NCBI GenBank assembly: GCA_020725555.1
Contig: DYEU01000032.1
Span: 177,656 to 241,655 of the forward strand
Direction: 5' to 3'
From: Desulfatibacillum sp.
GTDB lineage: Bacteria; Desulfobacterota; Desulfobacteria; Desulfobacterales; SpSt-501
DNA: 64,000 nt
Numbering within the stretch: the stretch's first letter is position 1; each line of letters begins with the position of its first letter. The position numbers and the translations under genes were made by a program. This document shows, piece after piece, positions 52,559 to 59,243 of this stretch. Below the pieces are notes generated by a model. The model did no database searches. It was not told the origin of the DNA and worked only from the letters and a program-made list of their open reading frames with translations.

Positions 52559-53059
52559 TCATTTCCCGGCCGCCGCCTTCAGCCACTCGCGGAGCCGGTT
52601 GCGGGAGGGGACACGGCCGACGGCGACCACCTTGCCGTTGATGACGAGCGCCGGGCTGCCCATCACCCCGTAGCAGGCGATTTCGCGGATATCGCGCACG
52701 TGCTCCAGGTCGGCGGGGAGCTTGAGCTCGGCGAGCACCGCCATCAGGTCCTTTTCCAGGCGGTCGCACTCGGGGCAGCCCGGCCCCAGGACCTTGACCA
52801 CGAGGGGCCCCTCTTTCTCCTCATCGAGCGGCAAGCCGACGAGCTTGCAATACTCGCGGTAGAGGCCCGCGCGGTAGGCCTCGCGGGCCGAGGGGGCGAT
52901 GTAGTTCGCCTGGCTCGCCCGGGCAAGCAGGGCTTCCTCGATTGCGGCGCGGTCGCGGCCGGCGTAATCCCGCGCCACCTCCTCGAGAATGGATTTCAGG
53001 CCGATCAGGCCCACGAGGTGGCCGCCGATGCGTACCTGCACGACTTCCGGGCCGGTCAT
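52559..53059 (-). CDS. Thioredoxin-fold protein with N-terminal helical domain
   Basis: This is a 166-residue protein. The N-terminal half (VRIGGHLVGLIGLKSILEEV ... EALLARASQANYIAPSAREA) is a helical domain also found alone or fused to such thioredoxins in anaerobes. The C-terminal half is a TM0996-like thioredoxin with GPGCPECDRLEKDL and cis-Pro in YGVMGSPALVINGKV. The ATG at 53059 has AAAGGAG 7 bases upstream; an in-frame upstream ATG lies before that ribosome binding site. It follows the ArsP-type permease by 25 bases and may reduce its substrate or the permease itself. Confidence 0.88.
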   Translation of the reverse strand: MTGPEVVQVRIGGHLVGLIGLKSILEEVARDYAGRDRAAIEEALLARASQANYIAPSAREAYRAGLYREYCKLVGLPLDEEKEGPLVVKVLGPGCPECDRLEKDLMAVLAELKLPADLEHVRDIREIACYGVMGSPALVINGKVVAVGRVPSRNRLREWLKAAAGK

Positions 53060-53084
53060 GGCTTGGCTCCTTTCATCCATGGCA

Positions 53085-54479
53085 TCAGAAGAAGGCCCCG
53101 AACACCATGCCGCAGGCCGTGGAGAGGATGACGACCAGGCTGCAGTAGACCACGGTCTTCTGCGTCCCGATGACGCTGCGGATGACGAGCATGTTCGGCA
53201 GGCTGAGCGCCGGGCCCGAAAGCAGCAGGGCGAGCGCCGGGCCCTTGCCCATGCCGGCCGCGATCAGCCCCTGCAGGATCGGCACTTCGGTCAGGGTCGC
53301 AAAGTACATGAAGGCCCCCACCACGGCCGAGAAGAGGTTCGCCCCAAGCGAGTTGCCGCCGACCAGGCGCTCGACCCAGGCGGAGGGGATGATCCCTTCG
53401 GTGCCGGGCTGACCCAGAAGCAGGCCGGCCACGAGCACCCCGCCGAGAAGCAGCGGGGTGATCTGCTTGGCGAAATCCCAGGAGGAGAGAAACCAGGACT
53501 GCGTCTCCCCGCGCGTGGAGGCGAGAATCCAGCCGAAAGCCACGATCGCGGCGGAGAAGGCGGCAAGCGGCGAACCGGGGAAGAGAAGGGCGAGCGCGAC
53601 GACGACCGCGGCGGCGAGGGCGAGCTTGGCCGCCTTCACCCGGAACCAGGCGACGAGGATTGCGCCCAGTCCCACGGCGGCGATCCCCGCGAGCCACCAT
53701 TTCACGGCGTAGACCGCGTTCCAGAGGACGTCGGATGCCTCCTCGGAGCGGCTCCAGGTGGCAAAGATCAGGACGGCCGTGAGCAGGGCGAATTGCACCG
53801 CGTTCTGCCACAGAGGCCGCGTCACGGGGGCTTCCGGGAGGTGCAGCGCCGCCTGGGCTTTCTGGGTTTCCTCCTTGCGGTAGATCAGGTACATGATGAA
53901 CCCGATCACCACGCTGAAGGAGATCGCCCCCACGGCGCGGGCGATCCCGAGCTCAAGGCCTAAGACGCGGGCGGTCATCACGATGGCCAGCACGTTAATG
54001 GCCGGTCCCGAGTAGAGAAACGCGATCGCCGGTCCCAGCCCCGCCCCGCGTTTCCAGATGCCGGCAAAAAGGGGGAGCACGGTGCAGGAGCAGACGGCGA
54101 GAATGCTCCCCGACACCGAGGAGACCCCGTAGGCGAGCACCTTGCGGGCACCCGCGCCGAGGTACTTCATGACCGCCGCCTGGGAGACGAAGGTGGCGAT
54201 CGCCCCGGCGATGAAAAAGGCGGGCACCAGGCAGAGGAGCACGTGCTCGCGGGCATACCACCGCGTGAGGGCAAGCGAGGAGATCACCGCCTCCTGCAGG
54301 CGCGCGCTCTCGATCGGGAGGAAATAAAACACAAGAAAGGCGGCGACGATGGCCAGAAGCGGCTTGGCAATGCTCCGCCACTCGACCAGGCTCGGGGCCT
54401 CGCCGGCTTCTTCCGGCGCGGCATCCGCGCAGCCTTGCAACGGTTGTCCGGTTGTCGAACAGGCACAGCTTGCTTTCAT
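53085..54479 (-). CDS. ArsP-type permease (DUF318), long form
   Basis: This is a 464-residue membrane protein with about ten helices. The motif VCSCTVLPLFAGIWKRGAGL lies near residue 130, and a matching EVPILQGLIAAGMGKGPALALL segment is near residue 400, the two inverted-repeat motifs of the family. The N-terminus is Cys-rich (MKASCACSTTGQPLQGCADA). A hydrophilic loop of about 40 residues connects the two halves. It is the first gene after the arsR at 54958. Export of trivalent arsenicals, or of a thiol or selenium metabolite, is possible. Confidence 0.9.
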   Translation of the reverse strand: MKASCACSTTGQPLQGCADAAPEEAGEAPSLVEWRSIAKPLLAIVAAFLVFYFLPIESARLQEAVISSLALTRWYAREHVLLCLVPAFFIAGAIATFVSQAAVMKYLGAGARKVLAYGVSSVSGSILAVCSCTVLPLFAGIWKRGAGLGPAIAFLYSGPAINVLAIVMTARVLGLELGIARAVGAISFSVVIGFIMYLIYRKEETQKAQAALHLPEAPVTRPLWQNAVQFALLTAVLIFATWSRSEEASDVLWNAVYAVKWWLAGIAAVGLGAILVAWFRVKAAKLALAAAVVVALALLFPGSPLAAFSAAIVAFGWILASTRGETQSWFLSSWDFAKQITPLLLGGVLVAGLLLGQPGTEGIIPSAWVERLVGGNSLGANLFSAVVGAFMYFATLTEVPILQGLIAAGMGKGPALALLLSGPALSLPNMLVIRSVIGTQKTVVYCSLVVILSTACGMVFGAFF

Positions 54480-54574
54480 GGCTCGGTTCCCCCTCCACGG
54501 CTGAAAAAAATGATCAAACCCCTCCCTCGGAACTCAGACCCTGCCGACGCGGTCGAGTCCCTCCGGCAAGCCGC

Positions 54575-54958
54575 TCATGTTGCAGGGATGGATTGTCTCC
54601 CGGTGACGACCTCGCGGCGGACACGGTGCGCGCGTACCAACTCCTCTTGGATCGCCGGCTCTTCTTCCAGCCAGGAGGAAAGCTCGCGCAACATCGCCGC
54701 CGCAAAGGGGTTTTCAGGATGGCGGGCGAGGGCGTAGTTCACCCAGAGGCCCTCCTTGGAGGACTCGACGAAGCCTGTTTCTTCAAGAAGTTTCAAATGC
54801 TTCGAGACCGTCGGCTGCGAAATGTGCAACAGCGCGGTCAACTCGCAGACGCACATCCCGCTGCGATGTTGGAGGTATTTGAGAATCCGCACCCGACTGG
54901 GGTCGGAGAGCGCCTTCATCGTACGGGTGAGCTTCTTGAGGGCGGAGTCCATATTCAT
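54575..54958 (-). CDS. arsR: ArsR/SmtB-family repressor with CxC arsenite motif, leaderless
   Basis: This is a 127-residue winged-helix protein. The metal sensor is SGMCVCELTALLHISQPTVSKHL with CVC at the recognition helix, the classical ArsR site. The wing region follows (VESSKEGLWVNYALA). The ATG at 54958 is 7 bases downstream of a strong -10 box and has no ribosome binding site, so transcript and translation probably start together; an ATG 6 bases further on is also in frame. It heads the leftward thiol-redox run of 16 genes and is presumably its repressor. Confidence 0.9.
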   Translation of the reverse strand: MNMDSALKKLTRTMKALSDPSRVRILKYLQHRSGMCVCELTALLHISQPTVSKHLKLLEETGFVESSKEGLWVNYALARHPENPFAAAMLRELSSWLEEEPAIQEELVRAHRVRREVVTGRQSIPAT

Positions 54959-54965
54959 ATTTGGT

Positions 54966-54993
54966 AATATAGCAAAACGCTTCCGGTTGTCAA
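54966..54993 (-). promoter_or_regulatory. Promoter of the arsR-led thiol-redox run
   Basis: Leftward TTGACA (54993-54988), a 16-base spacer and TATATT (54971-54966), five of six at -10. The start falls on or next to the arsR ATG, giving a leaderless mRNA. Confidence 0.75.
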
Positions 54994-55094
54994 GGGGGAT
55001 GTCTGTTGTCAACAAATAGAATTGTCCGGAGTTGTAGCAAATAAATTGTCCGCTTTTGTTATGGCGCCGTGGGGAGGTGTCAAAGGGGATGTCT
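54988..55094. repeat. Short direct repeats, possible remnant of an IS end
   Basis: TGTCAAGGGGGATGTCT (54988-55004) recurs as TGTCAAAGGGGATGTCT (55078-55094). Between them AATTGTCCG occurs twice, at about 55018 and 55047, flanked by TTGTCAACAAATAGA and AGTTGTAGCAAATAA. Multiple short terminal repeats with this kind of sequence are reminiscent of IS21-family ends. No transposase is present. Confidence 0.45.
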
Positions 55095-55123
55095 TGACCT
55101 CGAGCCATGCGGTGGGTAATAAT
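55094..55123 (+). promoter_or_regulatory. Promoter of the binding-protein/activator operon upstream of arr
   Basis: TTGACC (55094-55099) is followed after 18 bases by AATAAT (55118-55123), giving a start about 20 bases before the ATG at 55149. Confidence 0.6.
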
Positions 55124-55148
55124 GGCTCAACAAACTGATCATTAATAT

Positions 55149-56141
55149 ATGAAATCGATTCAGCGATTCATACGATGTTTCCTGCATCATGGGCCTCGGC
55201 CACACAATTCTTGGAAGGGAAAAGGTCTCTGCCTCGCCCTGGCCGCGATCCTGAGCCTTCCGCTCGCCTGCGGCCCGGAGGCGGAATACAACGCGGTCGA
55301 CTTCTCCTCAGGCCCGGTTCTTGCCGCCTCCGGCAAGGAGAGTCCGGCGGAGGCCGGCCTGCGCATCGCCGTCGCGGCGATGATCTCCCCGGAGCAAACC
55401 CTGGTTCATTACCGGGAGCTCCTCGACTATCTAGGCCACCGCACCGGCCGCGCGATCCGCCTCCTCCAACGCCGGACCTACGGCGAGGTGAACGACCTCT
55501 TCCCCCGCGGCGAGGTGGATCTTGCCTTCCTCTGCTCCGGCCCGTACGCCCTCTATCGCGAGCAATTCGGCTTCCAGGCCCTCGCGGTGCCGGTCGTGGC
55601 GGGCGAGCCGTTCTATCGATCCTACCTCATCGTCCCCCGCCAAAGCCCGGCGGCCGCGCTCGAGGACCTGCGCGGGAAGGTTTTCGCCTTCACCGACCCG
55701 GACTCCAACACCGGGCACCTCGTGCCGCGTTACTGGCTCGCCGTGCGCGGGGAGCGTCCGGAGGCCTTTTTCCGCAAGACGATCTTCACCTACAGCCACG
55801 AAAACTCCATTCTCGCGGTCGCCCGCGGGCTTGTCGACGGCGCCGCAGTGGACGGTATCCCGTGGGAGCATTTCACGCGCACCCGCCCCGAGCTCACTTC
55901 CGCGGGCCGTGTGATCCTGCGCTCCGAGCCCTTCGGCAGCCCGCCGCTTGTCGCCTCGCGGGAGCTGCCCGAGCCCCTGCGCAAGCGGCTGCAGGAGATC
56001 GTGCTCTCCATGCACGCCGACCCCGAGGGCGCCCGCATCCTGCACGCGATAGGGATCGAGCGCTTCGTCCCCCCGCAGGAAACCTGGTACGACCCGATCC
56101 GCCGCATGCACGCGGCGCTGAACCCCGGCGGGAGCCCCTGA
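55149..56141 (+). CDS. PhnD-type periplasmic binding lipoprotein, probable arsenic sensor component (ArrX/ArxX/AioX-like)
   Basis: This is a 330-residue protein. A basic N-terminus is followed by a hydrophobic segment and lipobox LSLPLAC (CLALAAILSLPLACG), so it is anchored as a lipoprotein. The mature part is a PhnD-like bilobal binding protein (PAEAGLRIAVAAMISPEQTL ... GEVDLAFLCSGPYALYREQF). PhnD-type proteins encoded beside arsenite oxidase or arsenate reductase (AioX, ArxX) bind arsenite and signal to a membrane sensor. Placement 4 bases ahead of a membrane-bound sigma-54 activator fits that role. No phosphonate genes are near. No ribosome binding site precedes the ATG, so the start is somewhat uncertain. 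Confidence 0.82.
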   Translation: MKSIQRFIRCFLHHGPRPHNSWKGKGLCLALAAILSLPLACGPEAEYNAVDFSSGPVLAASGKESPAEAGLRIAVAAMISPEQTLVHYRELLDYLGHRTGRAIRLLQRRTYGEVNDLFPRGEVDLAFLCSGPYALYREQFGFQALAVPVVAGEPFYRSYLIVPRQSPAAALEDLRGKVFAFTDPDSNTGHLVPRYWLAVRGERPEAFFRKTIFTYSHENSILAVARGLVDGAAVDGIPWEHFTRTRPELTSAGRVILRSEPFGSPPLVASRELPEPLRKRLQEIVLSMHADPEGARILHAIGIERFVPPQETWYDPIRRMHAALNPGGSP

Positions 56142-56145
56142 CCCC

Positions 56146-58371
56146 ATGCGCCCCCTGACCCTGAAGAACACCCTCTGGGTCGCGACCGCCCTGCTCGTGC
56201 TCGCCACCGGCGTCCTCATTTCGCTTCTCGCCGCGGAGCGCTACAGCGCAAGCCTCCGGGAAGCGGCGACGGCCCAGGCGGAGCAGGTCGCGCACAAGCT
56301 CTCCCTGGATGCAGCCGAGCGGATCCTCATCCACGATCTCGCCGGCCTGCAGCGGCTGCTCGAGGCCCAGATCGCCAGCCACCCCGCGGTGTCCTATATC
56401 TTCATCCTCCACGAAGGCGAGATTCTCAGCCACACCTTCGAAGCCGGAGTCCCCGCGGAGCTGATGGCGGCCAATGCGGCCGCCGCCCCCGAGGGCGGAA
56501 GGGGGGTGCGCCTCGTCTCCGAAAAGGGCGAGCGCTTTCTCGATCTCGCCTGGCCGATCTTCGGCGGCCGCGCCGGGACCCTGCGCATGGGGTTTTCCGA
56601 GGAGCCCCTGCGCCGAAAGGTGGCCGCCCTGCGGCTGGAGATCTTTCTGGTCGCGGCTTTCATCCTGGCCGCGGCACTCGGCGCCGCCCAGCTGTTTCTC
56701 TATCGGCTGACACGGCCCATCCGGCAACTCGCCGAAGCGATGGGGCAGATCTCCGAGGATCCCGCGGCGCTGCCCGCCGCGCCCCGCTCGCAGGAGGAGA
56801 TCGCGCGCCTCGCCGCGGCCTTCAACGACCTCATCCGGCGGCTCCGCGAGCACGCGCAGAAACTCGAGTCTTCCCACCGCGAGCTCGAAGAGCGCAACCA
56901 GGAGCTGGACCGCGCCAACCGGCGGCTGGAGCTTTCGCTGACCATCTCCCAGGAACTCTCCTCCCGCGTGGATCTGCTCGAGGTCTGCCGGCACCTCCTC
57001 CGTGCCCTGCAGGAGGTCTCGGTCTGTCCCAAGATCGCTTTGGCGCTGGTGGAACCGGAAACCGGGGAGGTCTTTCTCGCCGCGGAAACCGGGATCGTGC
57101 GGCTGGAGGAAACGGCCGCGGCGCCGATCCGCGCAGCCATCCTTGAAGGGCGCGGCGTGCGCTTCCTCGATCGGGAGAAGTTCCCCGCGGACGCCCTGCC
57201 GGCAGCGCTCGGCAAGGCCGGGCGGCTGGCCCTGCTCCCCTTTCACCATCGCGAGGAGCCGCTCGGCGCCATGGCGGTCGGGTGCCCCACCGACTGCGCC
57301 TGCGTCACGCGCGAAATCGATCGGGTCGAGCTCATCCTCAACCAGGCCTCGGGCTCGCTTCGGCGCGCCTTGCGCCACGAGCGGGAGCGCCGCGCCTTGA
57401 AGGCCCGCGTCGAGCCTTCCTCGGGCTTCGCCGGGCTGATCGGCAAAGACCCCCGGATGCTCGTCATCTACCGCCTGATCGAGGATGTGGCCCCGACGGA
57501 CGCCACCGTCCTGATCCAGGGGGAGAGCGGCACGGGAAAGGAGCTCGTCGCGCGCGCGATCCACGAGTCGAGCCCGCGCCGGGGCAAGCCCTTCGTCGTC
57601 ATCAACTGCTCGGCCTACCCCAGCACCCTTCTGGAGAGCGAGCTCTTCGGCCACGAGAAAGGGGCCTTCACCGGCGCCACCCGCCGGCGGCCGGGGCGAT
57701 TCGAGCAGGCCCACGGCGGAACGGTCTTCCTCGACGAGATCGGCGAAATCCCGGCCTCCGCCCAGATCAAGTTGCTGCGCGTGCTGCAGAGCCAGAAATT
57801 CGAACGCCTGGGCGGCGAGGAGACGCTCTCCGTCGATGTGCGCATCCTGGCCGCCACCAACCGCAACCTTGTCGAGGAGGTCAAGGCGGGCCGTTTCCGC
57901 GAAGACCTCTTCTACCGCTTGAACGTGATCCCCATCCAGCTCCCGCCGCTGCGCGAGCGGCCAAACGACATCCCGCTGCTGGCCGAGCACTTTCTGCGGC
58001 GCTTCGCCGCCAAGCAGAACAAGGAGCTTGCCGGGTTCACCCGGGAGGCCATGCGCCGGCTCCTCCACCACCGCTGGGTCGGAAACGTGCGCGAGCTGGA
58101 GAACACCGTCGAGCACGCCGTCGTCCTTGCCAAGGGGAGGAGGGTCGAGGTGACCGATCTTCCGCCCGCGCTCGCCGAAGCGGACGCAAAAGCACCGGCG
58201 GAAGCCTCCGCCGCGAAAACGATCACCGGCAACGAGGCCCGCCTGCTGCGGGAGGTCTTGGAAGAGTGCAATTGGAACAAGACCGAGGCGGCCCAACGCC
58301 TGGGCATCAGCCGCAGCACGCTATATGAGAAAATCAAAAAGCACGGGCTGATCCCGCCGACCGTCCATTAA
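56146..58371 (+). CDS. Membrane-bound sigma-54 activator (sensor-HAMP-GAF-AAA+-HTH)
   Basis: This is a 741-residue one-component regulator. Helix 1 is at about 8-28, a periplasmic sensor at 29-165, helix 2 at about 168-188, HAMP at 188-240 and a coiled coil at 240-275. A GAF domain (275-415) contains a Cys pair in VGCPTDCACVTRE. The sigma-54 AAA+ domain has GESGTGKE near 459 and GAFTGA near 505, and the Fis-type helix-turn-helix is at 698-741. It joins sensing and activation in one chain, without histidine kinase steps. It should act at the sigma-54 promoter of the arr operon immediately downstream, probably with the adjacent PhnD-type protein as periplasmic arsenic sensor. Confidence 0.92.
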   Translation: MRPLTLKNTLWVATALLVLATGVLISLLAAERYSASLREAATAQAEQVAHKLSLDAAERILIHDLAGLQRLLEAQIASHPAVSYIFILHEGEILSHTFEAGVPAELMAANAAAAPEGGRGVRLVSEKGERFLDLAWPIFGGRAGTLRMGFSEEPLRRKVAALRLEIFLVAAFILAAALGAAQLFLYRLTRPIRQLAEAMGQISEDPAALPAAPRSQEEIARLAAAFNDLIRRLREHAQKLESSHRELEERNQELDRANRRLELSLTISQELSSRVDLLEVCRHLLRALQEVSVCPKIALALVEPETGEVFLAAETGIVRLEETAAAPIRAAILEGRGVRFLDREKFPADALPAALGKAGRLALLPFHHREEPLGAMAVGCPTDCACVTREIDRVELILNQASGSLRRALRHERERRALKARVEPSSGFAGLIGKDPRMLVIYRLIEDVAPTDATVLIQGESGTGKELVARAIHESSPRRGKPFVVINCSAYPSTLLESELFGHEKGAFTGATRRRPGRFEQAHGGTVFLDEIGEIPASAQIKLLRVLQSQKFERLGGEETLSVDVRILAATNRNLVEEVKAGRFREDLFYRLNVIPIQLPPLRERPNDIPLLAEHFLRRFAAKQNKELAGFTREAMRRLLHHRWVGNVRELENTVEHAVVLAKGRRVEVTDLPPALAEADAKAPAEASAAKTITGNEARLLREVLEECNWNKTEAAQRLGISRSTLYEKIKKHGLIPPTVH

Positions 58372-58387
58372 CGGGCCAGCGCGAAAA

Positions 58388-58445
58388 GGCCGGCTCCGCT
58401 GTCGGCATTAGCAAGAGACGAGACACCGTGCAGCGTATGCCGGCC
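58388..58445. repeat. Long-loop inverted repeat after the activator gene
   Basis: GGCCGGC at 58388-58394 pairs with GCCGGCC at 58439-58445 over a 44-base loop shortly after the activator stop. No T-run follows. The remaining 58446-58517 stretch is AT-rich and holds no gene. It could act as an mRNA stabiliser or a factor-dependent end. Confidence 0.4.
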
Positions 58446-58517
58446 CCGGCGACCATCCGGTTTTCGAACAGCTCAACATATTGAAAAAATAATATATCGC
58501 TCTTATCGCCCGTTGCA

Positions 58518-58534
58518 TGTCCGGAAATTGGACA
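58518..58534. promoter_or_regulatory. Dyad TGTCC-N7-GGACA, candidate binding site of the arr activator
   Basis: TGTCCGGAAATTGGACA is a 5-bp perfect dyad with a 7-base spacer, about 165 bp upstream of the sigma-54 -24 box of the arr operon. The position fits an enhancer-type site; the DNA-binding specificity of the activator is not known. Confidence 0.5.
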
Positions 58535-58690
58535 CGCTCCCCTTGCCCGTATCCTGCAACCTGCGGGTCGCTCCGCTGCTCATCCACGAGCGGATTTTGT
58601 TCTTTTCAGCCATCAACTCCCTAAAATGATTCACTAACCGCAGGGCGGCAGCGCCCCTTGCCTGAAGTGCACGAGGCGATTCCCTCGCGC

Positions 58691-58706
58691 GGCATCGCTA
58701 TTGCTT
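58691..58706 (+). promoter_or_regulatory. Sigma-54 promoter of the arr operon
   Basis: CGGCATCGCTATTGCT has GG and GC exactly 10 bases apart with TTGCT at -12. The start is about 50 bases before the first ATG (58767). Confidence 0.75.
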
Positions 58707-58766
58707 GGGAATAAGCCAGCCGAGAGCCTGTGAACTCTTGAGGATTTTTGCTCGCGAGCGAATGGG

Positions 58767-59243
58767 ATGAGCCGTCAATCGGGGAACCCGGAGGAGTGGA
58801 TTGCCCTGTTGAGCATCGATGCGGATGAAGCATCCCTCATTGCGGGGATTCTCAGCGGCGCGGGATATCGGCTGCTCACCGTCTCCAGCTTCGATGACGT
58901 GCTCCAACAACTGGATTTGAACGCCGTCAAGGCCATCCTCTTAGACATCGACTCTCTGTGTTTGGACAACCGCGCGATTCGCGGGTTCGCCCTGCGCGCT
59001 CCCGCCAAACCCCTGTTGTGCATCTCCAGAGAGCGCTTTCACCCCGAGCTCGCAGAAGCTTTCGTGAAGCACGTGTATGCCTGCCTGGCCAAGCCGGTGG
59101 ATCACGACGAGCTTCTCTACTGGCTGAAATCCATTCAACGAGAAGATAACGGCCAGTCTGCCGGAAAGCAGATCCCGCCAACGGCCGAGAATCATCACGC
59201 ACCATGGAGGGAAGATGAAACAAGTCGAACCCCTGAAAGCTGA
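58767..59243 (+). CDS. Stand-alone receiver-domain protein at the head of the arr operon
   Basis: This is a 158-residue protein with a single CheY-like receiver domain. Asp18 and Asp20 in LLSIDADEAS form the acidic pocket, Asp60 in AILLDIDSLCLD is the phosphoacceptor, and Lys109 is in YACLAKPVDHDE. There is no output domain, only a C-terminal tail of about 35 charged residues. It overlaps arrA by 29 bases, so its translation is linked to arrA. No histidine kinase is encoded nearby. It may fine-tune the activator or report on a distant kinase. Confidence 0.85.
   Translation: MSRQSGNPEEWIALLSIDADEASLIAGILSGAGYRLLTVSSFDDVLQQLDLNAVKAILLDIDSLCLDNRAIRGFALRAPAKPLLCISRERFHPELAEAFVKHVYACLAKPVDHDELLYWLKSIQREDNGQSAGKQIPPTAENHHAPWREDETSRTPES

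Noticed and set aside
55149..56141. Phosphonate uptake binding protein
   Set aside because: No phosphonate transporter or C-P lyase gene is adjacent; the neighbouring sigma-54 sensor and arr genes favour an arsenic-sensing role.
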